DNA of 64,000 nt from Candidatus Nanopelagicales bacterium (GTDB lineage Bacteria; Actinomycetota; Actinomycetes; S36-B12; GCA-2699445). Under the pieces are notes generated by a model that was not told the origin of the DNA, ran no database searches, and was given only the letters and a program-made list of their open reading frames with translations. Positions 8,769 to 17,633 of this stretch are shown piece after piece. Position 1 is the first letter of the stretch, and every line of letters begins with the position of its first letter. Where the stretch lies: NCBI GenBank assembly GCA_037045355.1, contig JBAOHO010000010.1:1-64000 (forward strand). Reading direction: 5' to 3'. Position numbers and translations under genes: made by a program.

Positions 8769-9888
8769 ATGCGCATCACCACAGCCGCCGCAGCGGGATT
8801 GACGGTCGCCGTGCTCCTGCCCGGGGTCGCGGCGGCGCACGGGGAGTCGATCGGTGCGGTGTCGGGGCGATCTCTCGGGGTCCGCCACTGTGACAGTCGA
8901 TGAGCAAGCCGGGGACGAGCAGGTGTCCAACCGGACCCTGGCAGCCGACGTCCTGTTCGGGTGCACCGACATGCGCAACGCCGGCATGCAACGCCGGATG
9001 GCGAAGGAAGGTATGGCCGGGATCGTCCTACTCGGCAACGACGCCCCCAGCGACTTGCGGCGGCAGTTGACGCGTGTGGAACGCGCGGCGCCGCAGGGGC
9101 ATGAGCCCCTGATCGCCTCCGACGAGGAGGGCGGTTCAGTACAGCGGCTCGACTCCGTGATCCGCCCATTGCCGTCGGCGGAGACCATGGGCAACTGGCC
9201 GGTGGCCAAACTGCAGCGTGTGGCTGCGAAATACGGTCGTGGAATGGCGCAACTGGGAGTGCTGATGAGTCTGGCTCCTGTCGCTGATCTGCGGGTGCCC
9301 GGCTCCTACATCGACGATCTGGGGCGATCCTTCGGGTCCAGTCCGAGCCATGTGGGCAAGGACGTCATCGCGTGGTCTCGTGGTCTGCAAGAGTCGGGGG
9401 TCGCTCCGGTCGTCAAGCATTGGCCGGGCCACGGCCATGCCCGTGACACCCACCAGTTCGCGGCCCGCGTCCCCAACCGCGCCCAACTGGAGCGCGCCGA
9501 CATGGTGCCCTTCGAGGACGCCTTCGCCGCGGGTGTTCCCGCCGTGATGGTCGCGCACGTGCAGTCGCGGGGCCTGACGCCGAACGGTGTTCCCGCCACG
9601 CAGTCGCGCAAGGCGATCTCCGTGCTCCGCGGCCAGGCCGGACCCGACACGGTCATCATCACCGACTCTCTGTCCATGGCGGCGGCATCGTCCGCGCGGG
9701 GGCTGACCGAGGCCCAGGCCACCGTCGCCTCCTTGCGTGCCGGTGTCGACTGGGCGATGACCTGCTCGACCGATCCGATCGGAGTCGTCAAGGCCGTCAA
9801 GCGCGCGATCGACCGCGGAACGCTCGATCGGGATCAACTGCTGCAGTCCTCAGATCGCATCAGGGCGCTGAAGGACTCGCTGACCTGA
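8769..9888 (+). CDS. Secreted glycoside hydrolase family 3 (NagZ-like) protein, one frame break
   Basis: Start ATG 8769 follows AGAAGGAAGG. It has a clear signal peptide 'MRITTAAAAGLTVAVLLPG' with Ala-rich cleavage near residue 24. After a GGG/GGC doublet at 8867-8868 the frame continues 'DLSGSATVTVDEQAGDEQV'. The GH3 TIM barrel shows 'MAGIVLLG', 'EPLIASDEEGGSVQRL', 'LAPVADLR', the NagZ-type loop 'VKHWPGHGHARDTH' (acid/base His-Asp type) near 9413-9454 and the nucleophile region 'IITDSLSMAA' near 9657-9686. This indicates a beta-N-acetylhexosaminidase, probably cutting muropeptides or N-acetylglucosaminides outside the cell. It converges on the HMG-CoA lyase with a short overlap. Confidence 0.8.
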
Positions 9889-10862
9889 AGCGCCGCGTGC
9901 CAAAGCGGTCACGACACGACTGGGGCTGGGGCGGCCGAGGTGGCCGGCCAGCCACACGCTCGTCTCGACCAGCGCGGGCAGGTCGACGCCGGTGTCGATG
10001 CCGAGGCCGTCCAGCATCCACACCAGGTCCTCGGTGGCCAGGTTGCCGGTGGCCGACTTCGGCGTAGGGGCACCCGCCCAGGCCGCCCGCGCTGCTGTCG
10101 ACCGTCGTGATGCCGGCCTGCAACGAGGCGAGAGTGTTGGCGAGCGCCTGGCCGTAGGTGTCGTGGAAGTGCACGCCGACGGTGTCGAGCGCGATCCCGG
10201 CATCGGCGAGCTCGCCGAGCAGTCCCGTGACCTGGCCCGGGGTCGCGACGCCGATGGTGTCGCCGAGACTGAGCGAGGTGCAGCCGGCGTCAACCAACTG
10301 GCGGCACACATCGATGACCTGCTGCGGCGGCACCCGACCTTCCCACGGGTCGCCGAAACACATCGACACGTAGCCCCGCACTGTCATACCGCGTCGGGCG
10401 ACAGCCGCGGTAATGACGGGGGCGAACATCTCCATCTGCGTCGGCCAACGAACGGTTGAGGTTCTTCTGCGCGAAGGTCTCGGTCGCGCTGGCGAACACT
10501 GCGATGTCGGTGGCCCCCACGTCGATCGCACCCTGCAGGCCCCGCAGGTTGGGCACCAGCACCGGGTACCGGGTGCCCTCGCGCCGCGTGATGCCGGACA
10601 TGAGCATCCACCGGCATCGGCCAGTTGCGGCACCCACTCAGGACGCACGAACGATGTCGCCTCGACGATCGGGAGACCCGCGGCCGCGAGCCGTTCGATG
10701 AACTCGACCTTCACGCTTGTGTCGCATGATCCCCGGTTCGTTTTGCAGTCCGTCGCGCGCGCCCACTTCCCAGATGGTGACCCGTTCGGGAAGTCCGGGC
10801 AGGGAGACGACGTCCGGCAGGGCAGCGGCTTCGGACGGGACGGCGTCGGGCAACTCACTCAT
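9850..10862 (-). CDS. Hydroxymethylglutaryl-CoA lyase (frame-broken)
   Basis: Cleaves 3-hydroxy-3-methylglutaryl-CoA to acetoacetate and acetyl-CoA, the last step of leucine degradation. The ATG at 10862 gives 'MSELPDAVPSEAAALPDVVS', then the DRE-TIM signature 'EVGARDGLQNE' near 10770. 'TFAQKNLNRSLADAMEMF', 'YVSMCFGDPWEG', the metal-site block 'VGVHFHDTYGQALAN' near 10150 and the family signature 'GLGGCPYAESATGNLATEDL' near 10035-10090 follow. All expected catalytic elements (Arg-Asp, His-x-His, Cys of GGCP) are present. Doublets include GCA/GCG at 10436-10437 and GAA/GAG near 10062. The start overlaps the upstream carboxylase stop by 8 bases (ATGAGTGA). The C-terminal end at 9850 or ~30 bases earlier is uncertain. 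Confidence 0.85.
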
Positions 10863-12860
10863 CGTCGGCCTCCAGCAGGACGAGCAACTCGTCCATCGCC
10901 ACCTGCGCGCCGGTGACAACGGCGACGTCGCGGACTGTCGCATGCCGCCGGAGCAGTCAGGGTGTGTTCCATCTTCATGGCCTCGACCGTGACGAGCGGG
11001 GCGCCTTCAGCGACCCGGTCCCCCGCGGCGACAGCGACGGCGATCACCGTGCCGGGCATGGGACTGTGCACGGCACCGACTCCTGCCGTGCCCGCCGCGC
11101 CACCCTCGGCGGCGAGCCGTTCAGTCTCGGTGAAACGCTCGGTCACGCCGTCGGCGGCCAACCAGACGTCAGTACCGGCGCGGGCTACGTCATAGGGCCG
11201 TGTGTCCCCGTTCGCGGTGACCACGAGTAGGTCGCCGCGCCACTCGGCGCGGACAGCGCTCAGCGCGCGGCTCGTCGTCGATGACGACGGTGCAGTCCGT
11301 GCGCCAGCGCCGGTGATGCGCCACCTGATGGGACGACGTCCGCCCGGCGATCGCAGGGTCAGACCAGACTGCTGCAGGCGGTCCGCCCAGCCGCCAGCCG
11401 TCCGGCACGGCCCAGGGGTCCGCACGGAACCTGTCGGGTGTCAGCGCCAGCAGCCATTCCAGCCGCGGCGGCGGCGACGCAGTGGTCTGGTCGGCGCGGG
11501 ATCCGCCGCGATGTCCGGGTGCTGTTCGATCAGGCCGGTGTGCAACTCGGCGCTGCGAACCGACGGCAGACCCAACAGCCGGGTCAGGAATCGGGTGTTG
11601 GTGGCGACACCCGAGGTAGGTGGTACGCGTCAGCGCTTGGGTGAGTCGATCCAGGGCGGTCTCGCGATCGGCCGCGGCGACGATGACCTTGGCGAGCATG
11701 GGGTCGTAGTCCCCCGTGATCGCCTGACCGGCGACGACTCCCGAGTCCACCCGCACCGTCGGTCGGTTCGCGGATGGTGAGCAGCCGACCGGAACTCGGC
11801 AGGAAGTCGCGGCCGGGATCCTCCGCGTAGATCGCGCGCCTCGATCGCGTGACCGGTCAGCTCCGGGGCCTCGGGTGAGGTAGTCGCTCCCCAGCGGCGA
11901 TCCGCAGCTGCCACTCGACGAGGTCCCACGCCGGTGACCATCTCGGTCACGGGATGTTCGACCTGAAGACGGGTGTTCATCTCGAGGAAGTAGAACGAGT
12001 CGGGGTCGCGGCCATCGACGATGAACTCCACTGTCCCCGCGCCGACGTATGCCGCAGGAGCGTGCGGCATCGACGGCCGCCCTGCCCAGTCGCTCGCGGA
12101 CGGCGGGAGTCACGAAGGGCGACGGGGCCTCTTCGATCACCTTCTGGTGACGCCGTTGCAGACTGCACTCCCGCTCGCCCAGATGGATGACGTTGCCGTG
12201 TGCGTCAGCCAAGACCTGCACCTCGATGTGCCGCGGCCGGTCGATGTAACGCTCCACGAGCAATCGTGTCGTCGCCGAAGGAGCGCCGTGCCTCACGCCG
12301 CGCTGCTGCGATACCGGCGGCAGACCTCTGATTCGTCGCGGATGACGCGCATCCCTTTGCCGCCGCCGCCGGCCGAAGGTTTCAGGATCGATGGGTATCC
12401 AATCTCGGCAACTGCTGCCGCGACATTGGCGTCGGACATGTCCGGGTCGTGGCGCCCCGGCACCACCGGAACGCCCGCCGCCGAGACTGTGTTCTTGGCC
12501 GCGATCTTGTCGCCCATGCCCTCGATCGCCGCGACCGGCGGGCCGACGAAGACGATACCCGCCTGCGCACACGCCGTGGCGAAGTCGGGGTTCTCGCTGA
12601 GGAATCCGTAGCCGGGGTGGATCGCCTGGGCTCCGGTGAGGCGGGCTGCCGCGATGACCGCGTCGATGTCCAGGTAGGACTGCGCGGCCGGGGCGGGACC
12701 GATGCGCACTGCTTCGTCGGCCTCGAGCACATGGCGGGATCCGGAATCAACGTCGCTGTAGACAGCCACCGAGCGGATTCCCATCGCCCGCAGAGTGCGG
12801 ATCACGCGCACGGCGATCTCGCCGCGATTGGCGATCAGGACCGTGTCGTACATCCCCATC
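10855..12860 (-). CDS. Acyl-CoA carboxylase alpha subunit: biotin carboxylase plus biotin carrier (frame-broken)
   Basis: Biotin-dependent carboxylase alpha chain, ~667 residues. N-terminal biotin carboxylase 'MGMYDTVLIANRGEIAVRVI' is followed by 'GPAPAAQSYLDIDAVI', 'IHPGYGFLSENPDFA', the ATP-grasp glycine loop 'PSAGGGGKGMRVI' near 12340, 'ERYIDRPRHIEVQVLAD', 'GERECSLQRRHQKVIEEAPS' and 'EMNTRLQVEHPVTEM' near 11945. The C-terminal biotinyl domain has 'VEAMKMEHTL' near 10965-10994 with the acceptor Lys, ending 'LLEADDE'. With HMG-CoA lyase downstream and the beta subunit upstream it is most likely a 3-methylcrotonyl-CoA carboxylase; propionyl- or geranyl-CoA specificity cannot be excluded. Start ATG overlaps the beta-subunit stop (TGATG). 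Several frame breaks occur between 11200 and 12310. Confidence 0.85.
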
Positions 12861-14475
12861 ACATCCGGAACACGCCGCAGCGAGATCGGCTCCAGGGGTG
12901 CCAGCGCACACACACCGAGGGCCAGGCCGACGACCCGGCGGGTGTCAAGCGGGTCGATGACACCGTCATCCCACAGTCGGGCGGTCGCGTAGTACGGACT
13001 GCCCTTCTCCTCATATGACTGCCGGATCGGATCCTTGAACTCCTCCTCGGCGGTCACCGGCCACTCTTCGCCGCGCGCCTCGAACTGCTCGCGGCGCACC
13101 GTCGCGAGGACAGAGGCGGCCTGCTCACCGCCCATGACCGAGATACGCGCGTTCGGCCACATCCACAAGAACCTGGGCGAGTAGGCCCGGCCGCACATGG
13201 AGTAGTTGCCCGCCCCGAAGGACCCTCCGATAACGACGGTCAACTTGGGCACCCGGGCGCAGGCCACGGCGGTGACCATCTTGGCGCCGTTCTTGGCGAT
13301 GCCTCCGGCCTCGTAGTCGCGGCCGACCATGAAACCGCTGATGTTCTGCAAGAACAGCAATGGGATCCGACGCTGGTCGCACAGCTCGATGAAGTGGGCG
13401 CCCTTGAGTGCGGATTCCGAGAACAGGACCCCGTTGTTGGCGATGATGCCGACCGGGTGTCCCATGATGTGCGCGAAGCCAGTGACCAACGTGGTGCCGT
13501 ACTCGGACTTGAACTCCGTGAACTCGCTGCCGTCCACAAGTCGGGCGATGATCTCGCGGACGTCATAGGGCGTGCGGGTGTCCTGCGGGATCACGGAGTA
13601 CAGGGTCGTAGGGTCCACGGCGGGCTCGGCGGGATCGCGGACCTGCCAGGGCGCGGCCGGGGGTGGCGGCAGTGTGTCGACGATGTCCCGGACGATCTGT
13701 AGGGCGTGGGCGATCGTTGTCCGCGAGATGGTCGGTGACCCCCGACGTGCGGGAATGAAGTTCGCCGCCGCCGAGGTCCTCGGCAGTCACGACTTCGCCG
13801 GTGGCGGCTCGTCACCAGCGGGGGGTCCGCCCAAGAAGATCGTGCCCTGGTTGCGCACGATGACCGCCTCGTCGCTCATGGCGGGCACGTAGGCGCCGCC
13901 CGGCGGTGCATGACCCCATCACCGCGGCGATCTGCGGGATGCCTCGAGCGCGGACAGGCGCGCCTGGTTGTAGAAGATGCGTCCGAAGTGCTCGCGGTCG
14001 GGGAACACATCCTCCTGCATCGGCAGGAACGCCCCGCCGGAGTCGACCAGAGCAGATGCACGGCAGCCGGTTCTGCGCCGCGACCTCCTGCGCGCGCAGG
14101 TGCTTCTTCACCGTCATCGGGTAGTAGGTGCCGCCCTTGACGGTGGCGTCGTTGGCGATCGACCATGCACAGCCGCTCGTTGATGCGCCCCACGCCGGTG
14201 ATGATCCCGGCGGCCGGCGCTTCGTCGTCGTACATGCCGGTCGCGGCCAGCGGGGACAGTTCCAGGAACGGCGATCCAGGGTCGAGGAGGTGATCGACAC
14301 GCTGCCGGGGCAGGAGTTTGCCCCGTTCGACGTGGCGGCTGCGCGACCGCTCCGGGCCGCCCTGCGCGGCGACGGCCAGCCGAGCGTGAAGATCGGCGGC
14401 GATTTCCCGGTTGGCGGTGTCGTTGGCCAGTGCCTGCGCAGAGGACGGGTCGATGCGCGTACCCAGGACTGTCAT
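12860..14475 (-). CDS. Acyl-CoA carboxylase beta (carboxyltransferase) subunit (frame-broken)
   Basis: Carboxyltransferase partner of the downstream alpha chain, ~538 residues, the usual length. Readable blocks are 'MTVLGTRIDPSSAQALAND', 'GIITGVGRINERLCMV', 'ANDATVKGGTYYPMTVKKHL', 'GIPQIAAVMGSCTAGGAYVP' (carboxybiotin oxyanion site), 'MGHPVGIIANNGVLFSESAL', 'RRIPLLFLQNISGFMVG', 'GSFGAGNYSMCGRAY' and the end 'GVFRM'. The true stop is TGA at 12860-12862. A CTG/CTC doublet at 12878-12879 shifts the frame so that the raw ORF runs through into the alpha subunit and looks like a fusion. Other doublets (GTC/GTG, TGC/TGT, GGG/GGC, ACG/ACA, GAT/GAC) lie between 13700 and 14170. Confidence 0.85.
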
Positions 14476-14554
14476 CCGCCGCGCCCCTCTGTGTCGTGGC
14501 TGTCCATGCCGACGTCTCACGGTAGCCGAACCTGCGCGGGTGTGATGATGGAGT

Positions 14555-15349
14555 ATGACCGCATCGCTGATCGGAACCGTCGCCGTGATCGTGATGTCCA
14601 CCGCACTGGCCGGGCCCGCAGCTTGCGCTCCCCCGACTGATGCGGCACCAGCGGGCGACTCGAACCCTGCGAGGCAGCCCGCGAGCCAGCCCGCGAGCCA
14701 GCCCGCGAGCCAACCGGCGACTCAACCGGGGACCCGCCCGACGATCGTGCAACGTCCGATTCCCTACGGTGCCGCGCGCAGGCATCAGATGGCCCACTAC
14801 TCGAAGATCCATTACGGCGAAGCTGAGTGGCGGCTGCAGCCGCGCGGTGTCGTGCAGCACTACACGGCGACCAACTCTTTGGAGTCAGTGTTCGCGACGT
14901 TCAGAGCCAACCAGCCGGATCCGGAGTTGGGGCAGCTTCCCGGGGTGTGCACCCACTTCGTCATCGACCGCGACGGCACCATCTATCAGCTGGTGTCGAC
15001 GACCATCCGGTGTCGGCACACGGTCGGATTGAACGACAGCATGATCGGCATCGAGCATGTCGGCATGTCCGATGGGGCGGTGATGGGCAACCGGAGGCAG
15101 CGGCAGGCCTCCTTGGCCCTGACGTCGTGGCTGGTCACCGAGTTCGGGCTGGCGACCGGCGACGTGATCGGCCACAGCGAGAGTGTGCGCAGTCGGTTCC
15201 ACCACGAACGGTACGGACCCTGGCGATGCCAGACGCACGGTGACTTCAGCCGTCGCACCATGAACGACTACCGGCGGCGGTTGAACGAACGGCTCGCCGG
15301 CACGGACGCGGACACCTCGCCGCCGCGGTGGGCGCCCTCTTCCTGCTGA
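14555..15349 (+). CDS. Secreted N-acetylmuramoyl-L-alanine amidase-like protein (Amidase_2/PGRP fold)
   Basis: 264 residues, no frame break. It has an N-terminal signal sequence 'MTASLIGTVAVIVMSTALAG' followed by 'PAACAPP', a weak lipobox-like Cys. Next is a low-complexity linker of PASQ/PATQ repeats (residues ~40-60), then the catalytic domain. Zinc-site candidates are 'GVVQHYTATNS' (His near residue 100) and 'DVIGHSESVRSRF' with a later His in 'RCQTHGD'. 'VCTHFVIDRDGTIYQLVS' and 'NDSMIGIEHVG' are typical Amidase_2 core strands. Likely role: peptidoglycan stem-peptide release at the cell surface. It is divergent from the carboxylase operon and converges on the gene at 15369. Confidence 0.8.
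   Translation: MTASLIGTVAVIVMSTALAGPAACAPPTDAAPAGDSNPARQPASQPASQPASQPATQPGTRPTIVQRPIPYGAARRHQMAHYSKIHYGEAEWRLQPRGVVQHYTATNSLESVFATFRANQPDPELGQLPGVCTHFVIDRDGTIYQLVSTTIRCRHTVGLNDSMIGIEHVGMSDGAVMGNRRQRQASLALTSWLVTEFGLATGDVIGHSESVRSRFHHERYGPWRCQTHGDFSRRTMNDYRRRLNERLAGTDADTSPPRWAPSSC
14680..14740. repeat. Tandem 12-bp repeats encoding a PASQ linker
   Basis: Units close to GCGAGCCAGCCC recur three to four times with drift at the end (PASQ, PASQ, PASQ, PATQ, PGTR). They form the flexible spacer between the signal sequence and the amidase domain. This is a coding minisatellite and probably length-variable. Confidence 0.6.
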
Positions 15350-15368
15350 GCGCCTTCCTGGTGAGCTC

Positions 15369-16349
15369 TCAGCGCCGCACTGGTCCCGGAAGGATGAAGT
15401 CGTAGGGGCGGCGCAACAGGTGCCTGATCTGCCGGTCCATCCGGCGCACCCGTAGGAACAGAGCCAGCGTCGCCGCATCCTTCTCGTAGTACTCCTCGAC
15501 CTCCGGTCGGGTGACGTCGGGGCGGGTGCCCACGCCCGAAGGCAGATTACTCCCCGCGCCGCGAAGCCATTCGTTGACGGCCGCGATCCCGACTGGGAGC
15601 CGTTCGGCTGCGCCTTCCTTGATGAAGTTGCCCAGCAGGTCGACGGCGATCAGGCGCGCGTCGAAGTAGTCGTCCATGTACTCGCTTGCCGTGCCCTTGC
15701 GGCGGTAGTAGTGGCGGATCCCCGGCGGGACGGCACTGAGCAGGATCTCCTGGTCGAAGGCGTGGCCGCCGGACCCGCGAACGGAGCCTTCTCGGCGAAT
15801 GAAGGGCGTGCCGACATCGATCAGCACCGGCACCTCGCCGTGGAACGCCCAGTTCGACAACTGGGCGTCGATGGAGATCTCGTCGGCCGGTCCCGACTGC
15901 CGGAGAACCGCCGCGTTGCGCTCCAGAACCTTGCCGACCTCCACCAAAACGGCCGTGACCGCCGCCGCGAGTTCATCGTCTGACGCATCGAACAGGACCC
16001 GGTTGCCCAGGTCGTCCGCGGCCACTCGGGGCTGCATGAGGTACACGGTGGGGCCGCGGCCGCGACGGGTGACGATGACCGGCTCAGTGGGCAGGGTGGT
16101 GATCCCCAATCCCGACAGTCGTTCGAGATACTCCCGGAGCAACTCCACGTACTTCGTCGCAGCGGCGTCGTCGGCGAAGCCGGACATCCGCTTGACCACG
16201 ACGTCGGCGAGGGCCGGCTCGCGGGGGACCAAGAGCGCGGCCGAGATCTCGCCGTAGGCGAGCACCTGCACCCCGGAGCGTTCCGGGTGCGCGGGATCCA
16301 AACCATCCTCCAGTCGCTGCAGGGCGACTGCTCCGGCCGTGACGTCCAT
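15369..16349 (-). CDS. DUF6206-type protein with protein-kinase/APH-like residues
   Basis: 326 residues, intact. I recall this sequence type as DUF6206; no function is established to my knowledge. Kinase-like features can be seen in order: a Lys in a hydrophobic strand ('DVVVKRM', K53), a helix with Glu residues (69-76), a hinge-like 'VYLMQPRV' (102-109), a catalytic-loop-like 'SIDAQLSNW' with D161 and N166, and a metal-site-like 'VLIDVGTPF' with D178. This spacing resembles aminoglycoside phosphotransferase / choline kinase folds (Asp, +5 Asn, then hhD). The Asp-Ala-Gln in place of the usual HxD is atypical. The ATG at 16349 overlaps the aminotransferase stop (TGATG), so the two are translationally coupled. 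The kinase idea is inference. Confidence 0.6.
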   Translation of the reverse strand: MDVTAGAVALQRLEDGLDPAHPERSGVQVLAYGEISAALLVPREPALADVVVKRMSGFADDAAATKYVELLREYLERLSGLGITTLPTEPVIVTRRGRGPTVYLMQPRVAADDLGNRVLFDASDDELAAAVTAVLVEVGKVLERNAAVLRQSGPADEISIDAQLSNWAFHGEVPVLIDVGTPFIRREGSVRGSGGHAFDQEILLSAVPPGIRHYYRRKGTASEYMDDYFDARLIAVDLLGNFIKEGAAERLPVGIAAVNEWLRGAGSNLPSGVGTRPDVTRPEVEEYYEKDAATLALFLRVRRMDRQIRHLLRRPYDFILPGPVRR

Positions 16350-17601
16350 CAGTTGGCCTCGTTCGGATGCAAGGTCCGTTCTGCGACCGTGCAGGCTCGG
16401 TCCAGAGCGGCGAGTACGGCGGCGGTGTCCGCGGGATCCATGAGCAGTCCCGGCTTGACCTGGAGCACGCTGCGGTCGAAACCGGCGAACATCGCCCACA
16501 CTCCTTCGTCGAACAGCAGTCGGGTCATCAGCATGCCGCCGGCTTCATGAGCGAAGCGCAGCCCGATGATGACGCCGGTCTGTCGCACTTCGACGAGCCA
16601 GTCGGGGTGGGCCTTCTGCACGTCCGCTAGTCCGGCCGCCCAGGCACGTTCCAGGTCGGGGACCGAGGGCAACGTCTCGGCCGTCATGGTCAGGACCTCG
16701 CCCGCCACGACGCAGCCCAACTCCGCGCCCCCGAAAGTCGAGATGTGACCCCAACCGTCGGACTGCAGCCACTCCCCCGCGCGTTCCCCCAGCAGGGTGG
16801 CCGCGATCGGATACAGACCGCCCGACAGCCCTTTGCCGGTGACCAGGATGTCGGGCACCACCTGAAACCGCTCGCCGGCCCACATGTGGCCGGACCGTCC
16901 GAGCCCGGTCTGCACTTCGTCAGCGATGTACATGGCGCCATGCTGGTCGCACAGTGAGCGCACAGACTCCAAGTAGCCGGCGCTCAGGTGGGATGAACCC
17001 CGCGGTGGCGGGCAGCGTCTCGAGGATCACCGCCGCCACATCGCCTGCCTCCAAGGCGGTGGCGAGTGCGGCCGTGTTCGTTGAACGGCACCCTGGTGAC
17101 CGAGTCGGAGTCCGAGTAGAACGACCTCGCCGCAGTCTCGTCACCGGCGGCCAGAGCCAGCCCCGTGTGTCCGTGGTAGGCGTCGCGTGCCGAGACGATC
17201 CGGGTACGCCCGGTGGCGCGGCGTGCACTCTTGATGGCGAGGTCGACCGCTTCGCCGCCACCACTGGCGAACACCGCGTACTGCGCGCCGGGCGTCGCCG
17301 CCACAAGGTCGCGTGCCAGGATCGCTCGGGCGCTGCTGGGGAAGTGGTGATTGCCGATGTCGTAGTCGCTCAGCGCGTGGGTCAACACCTCGATCAACCG
17401 CGGGTTGCGGTGGCCGAGGTTGTACACGCCACCGTTGAGGTGCACGTCGATGAGTTCCCGACCGTCCATGTCCCACAGCCGATATCCCTCACGACGGCCG
17501 ATGACCAGGTCGATGCCCGCGTTGCGCAGGAACCGGACCCGGTCGGGACAGACGTACTGCTCGGCCAGGTCGAGGATCTGGGCTTTGGTAAGGGGGGTCA
17601 T
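16349..17601 (-). CDS. Class III PLP-dependent aminotransferase (two to three frame breaks)
   Basis: Fold-type I omega-aminotransferase-like enzyme, ~417 residues. Blocks: 'MTPLTKAQILDLAEQYVCPD', 'DMDGRELIDVHLNGGVYNLG', 'FASGGGEAVDLAIKSARR' (cofactor phosphate site), 'DAYHGHTGLALAAGDE', 'MYIADEVQTGLGRSG' (PLP-pyridine Asp) and 'PDILVTGKGLSGGLYPIAAT', in which Lys of GKG is the Schiff-base residue. A CCT/CCG doublet at 16985-16986 and a GAA/GAC doublet at 17076-17077 (a rare non-synonymous Glu/Asp pair) account for the breaks. The substrate is not predictable. It overlaps the downstream kinase-like gene by the TGATG junction and is divergent from a GMC oxidoreductase 32 bases away, which suggests a small pathway. 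Confidence 0.8.
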
Positions 17602-17633
17602 GGTCACCGATGGTGTCACCTGCGACGTCTGCG

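Noticed and set aside
12293..13618. A fused carboxyltransferase-biotin carboxylase polypeptide
   Set aside because: The fusion depends on one CTG/CTC doublet; without it the normal 'GVFRM' stop and a TGATG overlap appear.
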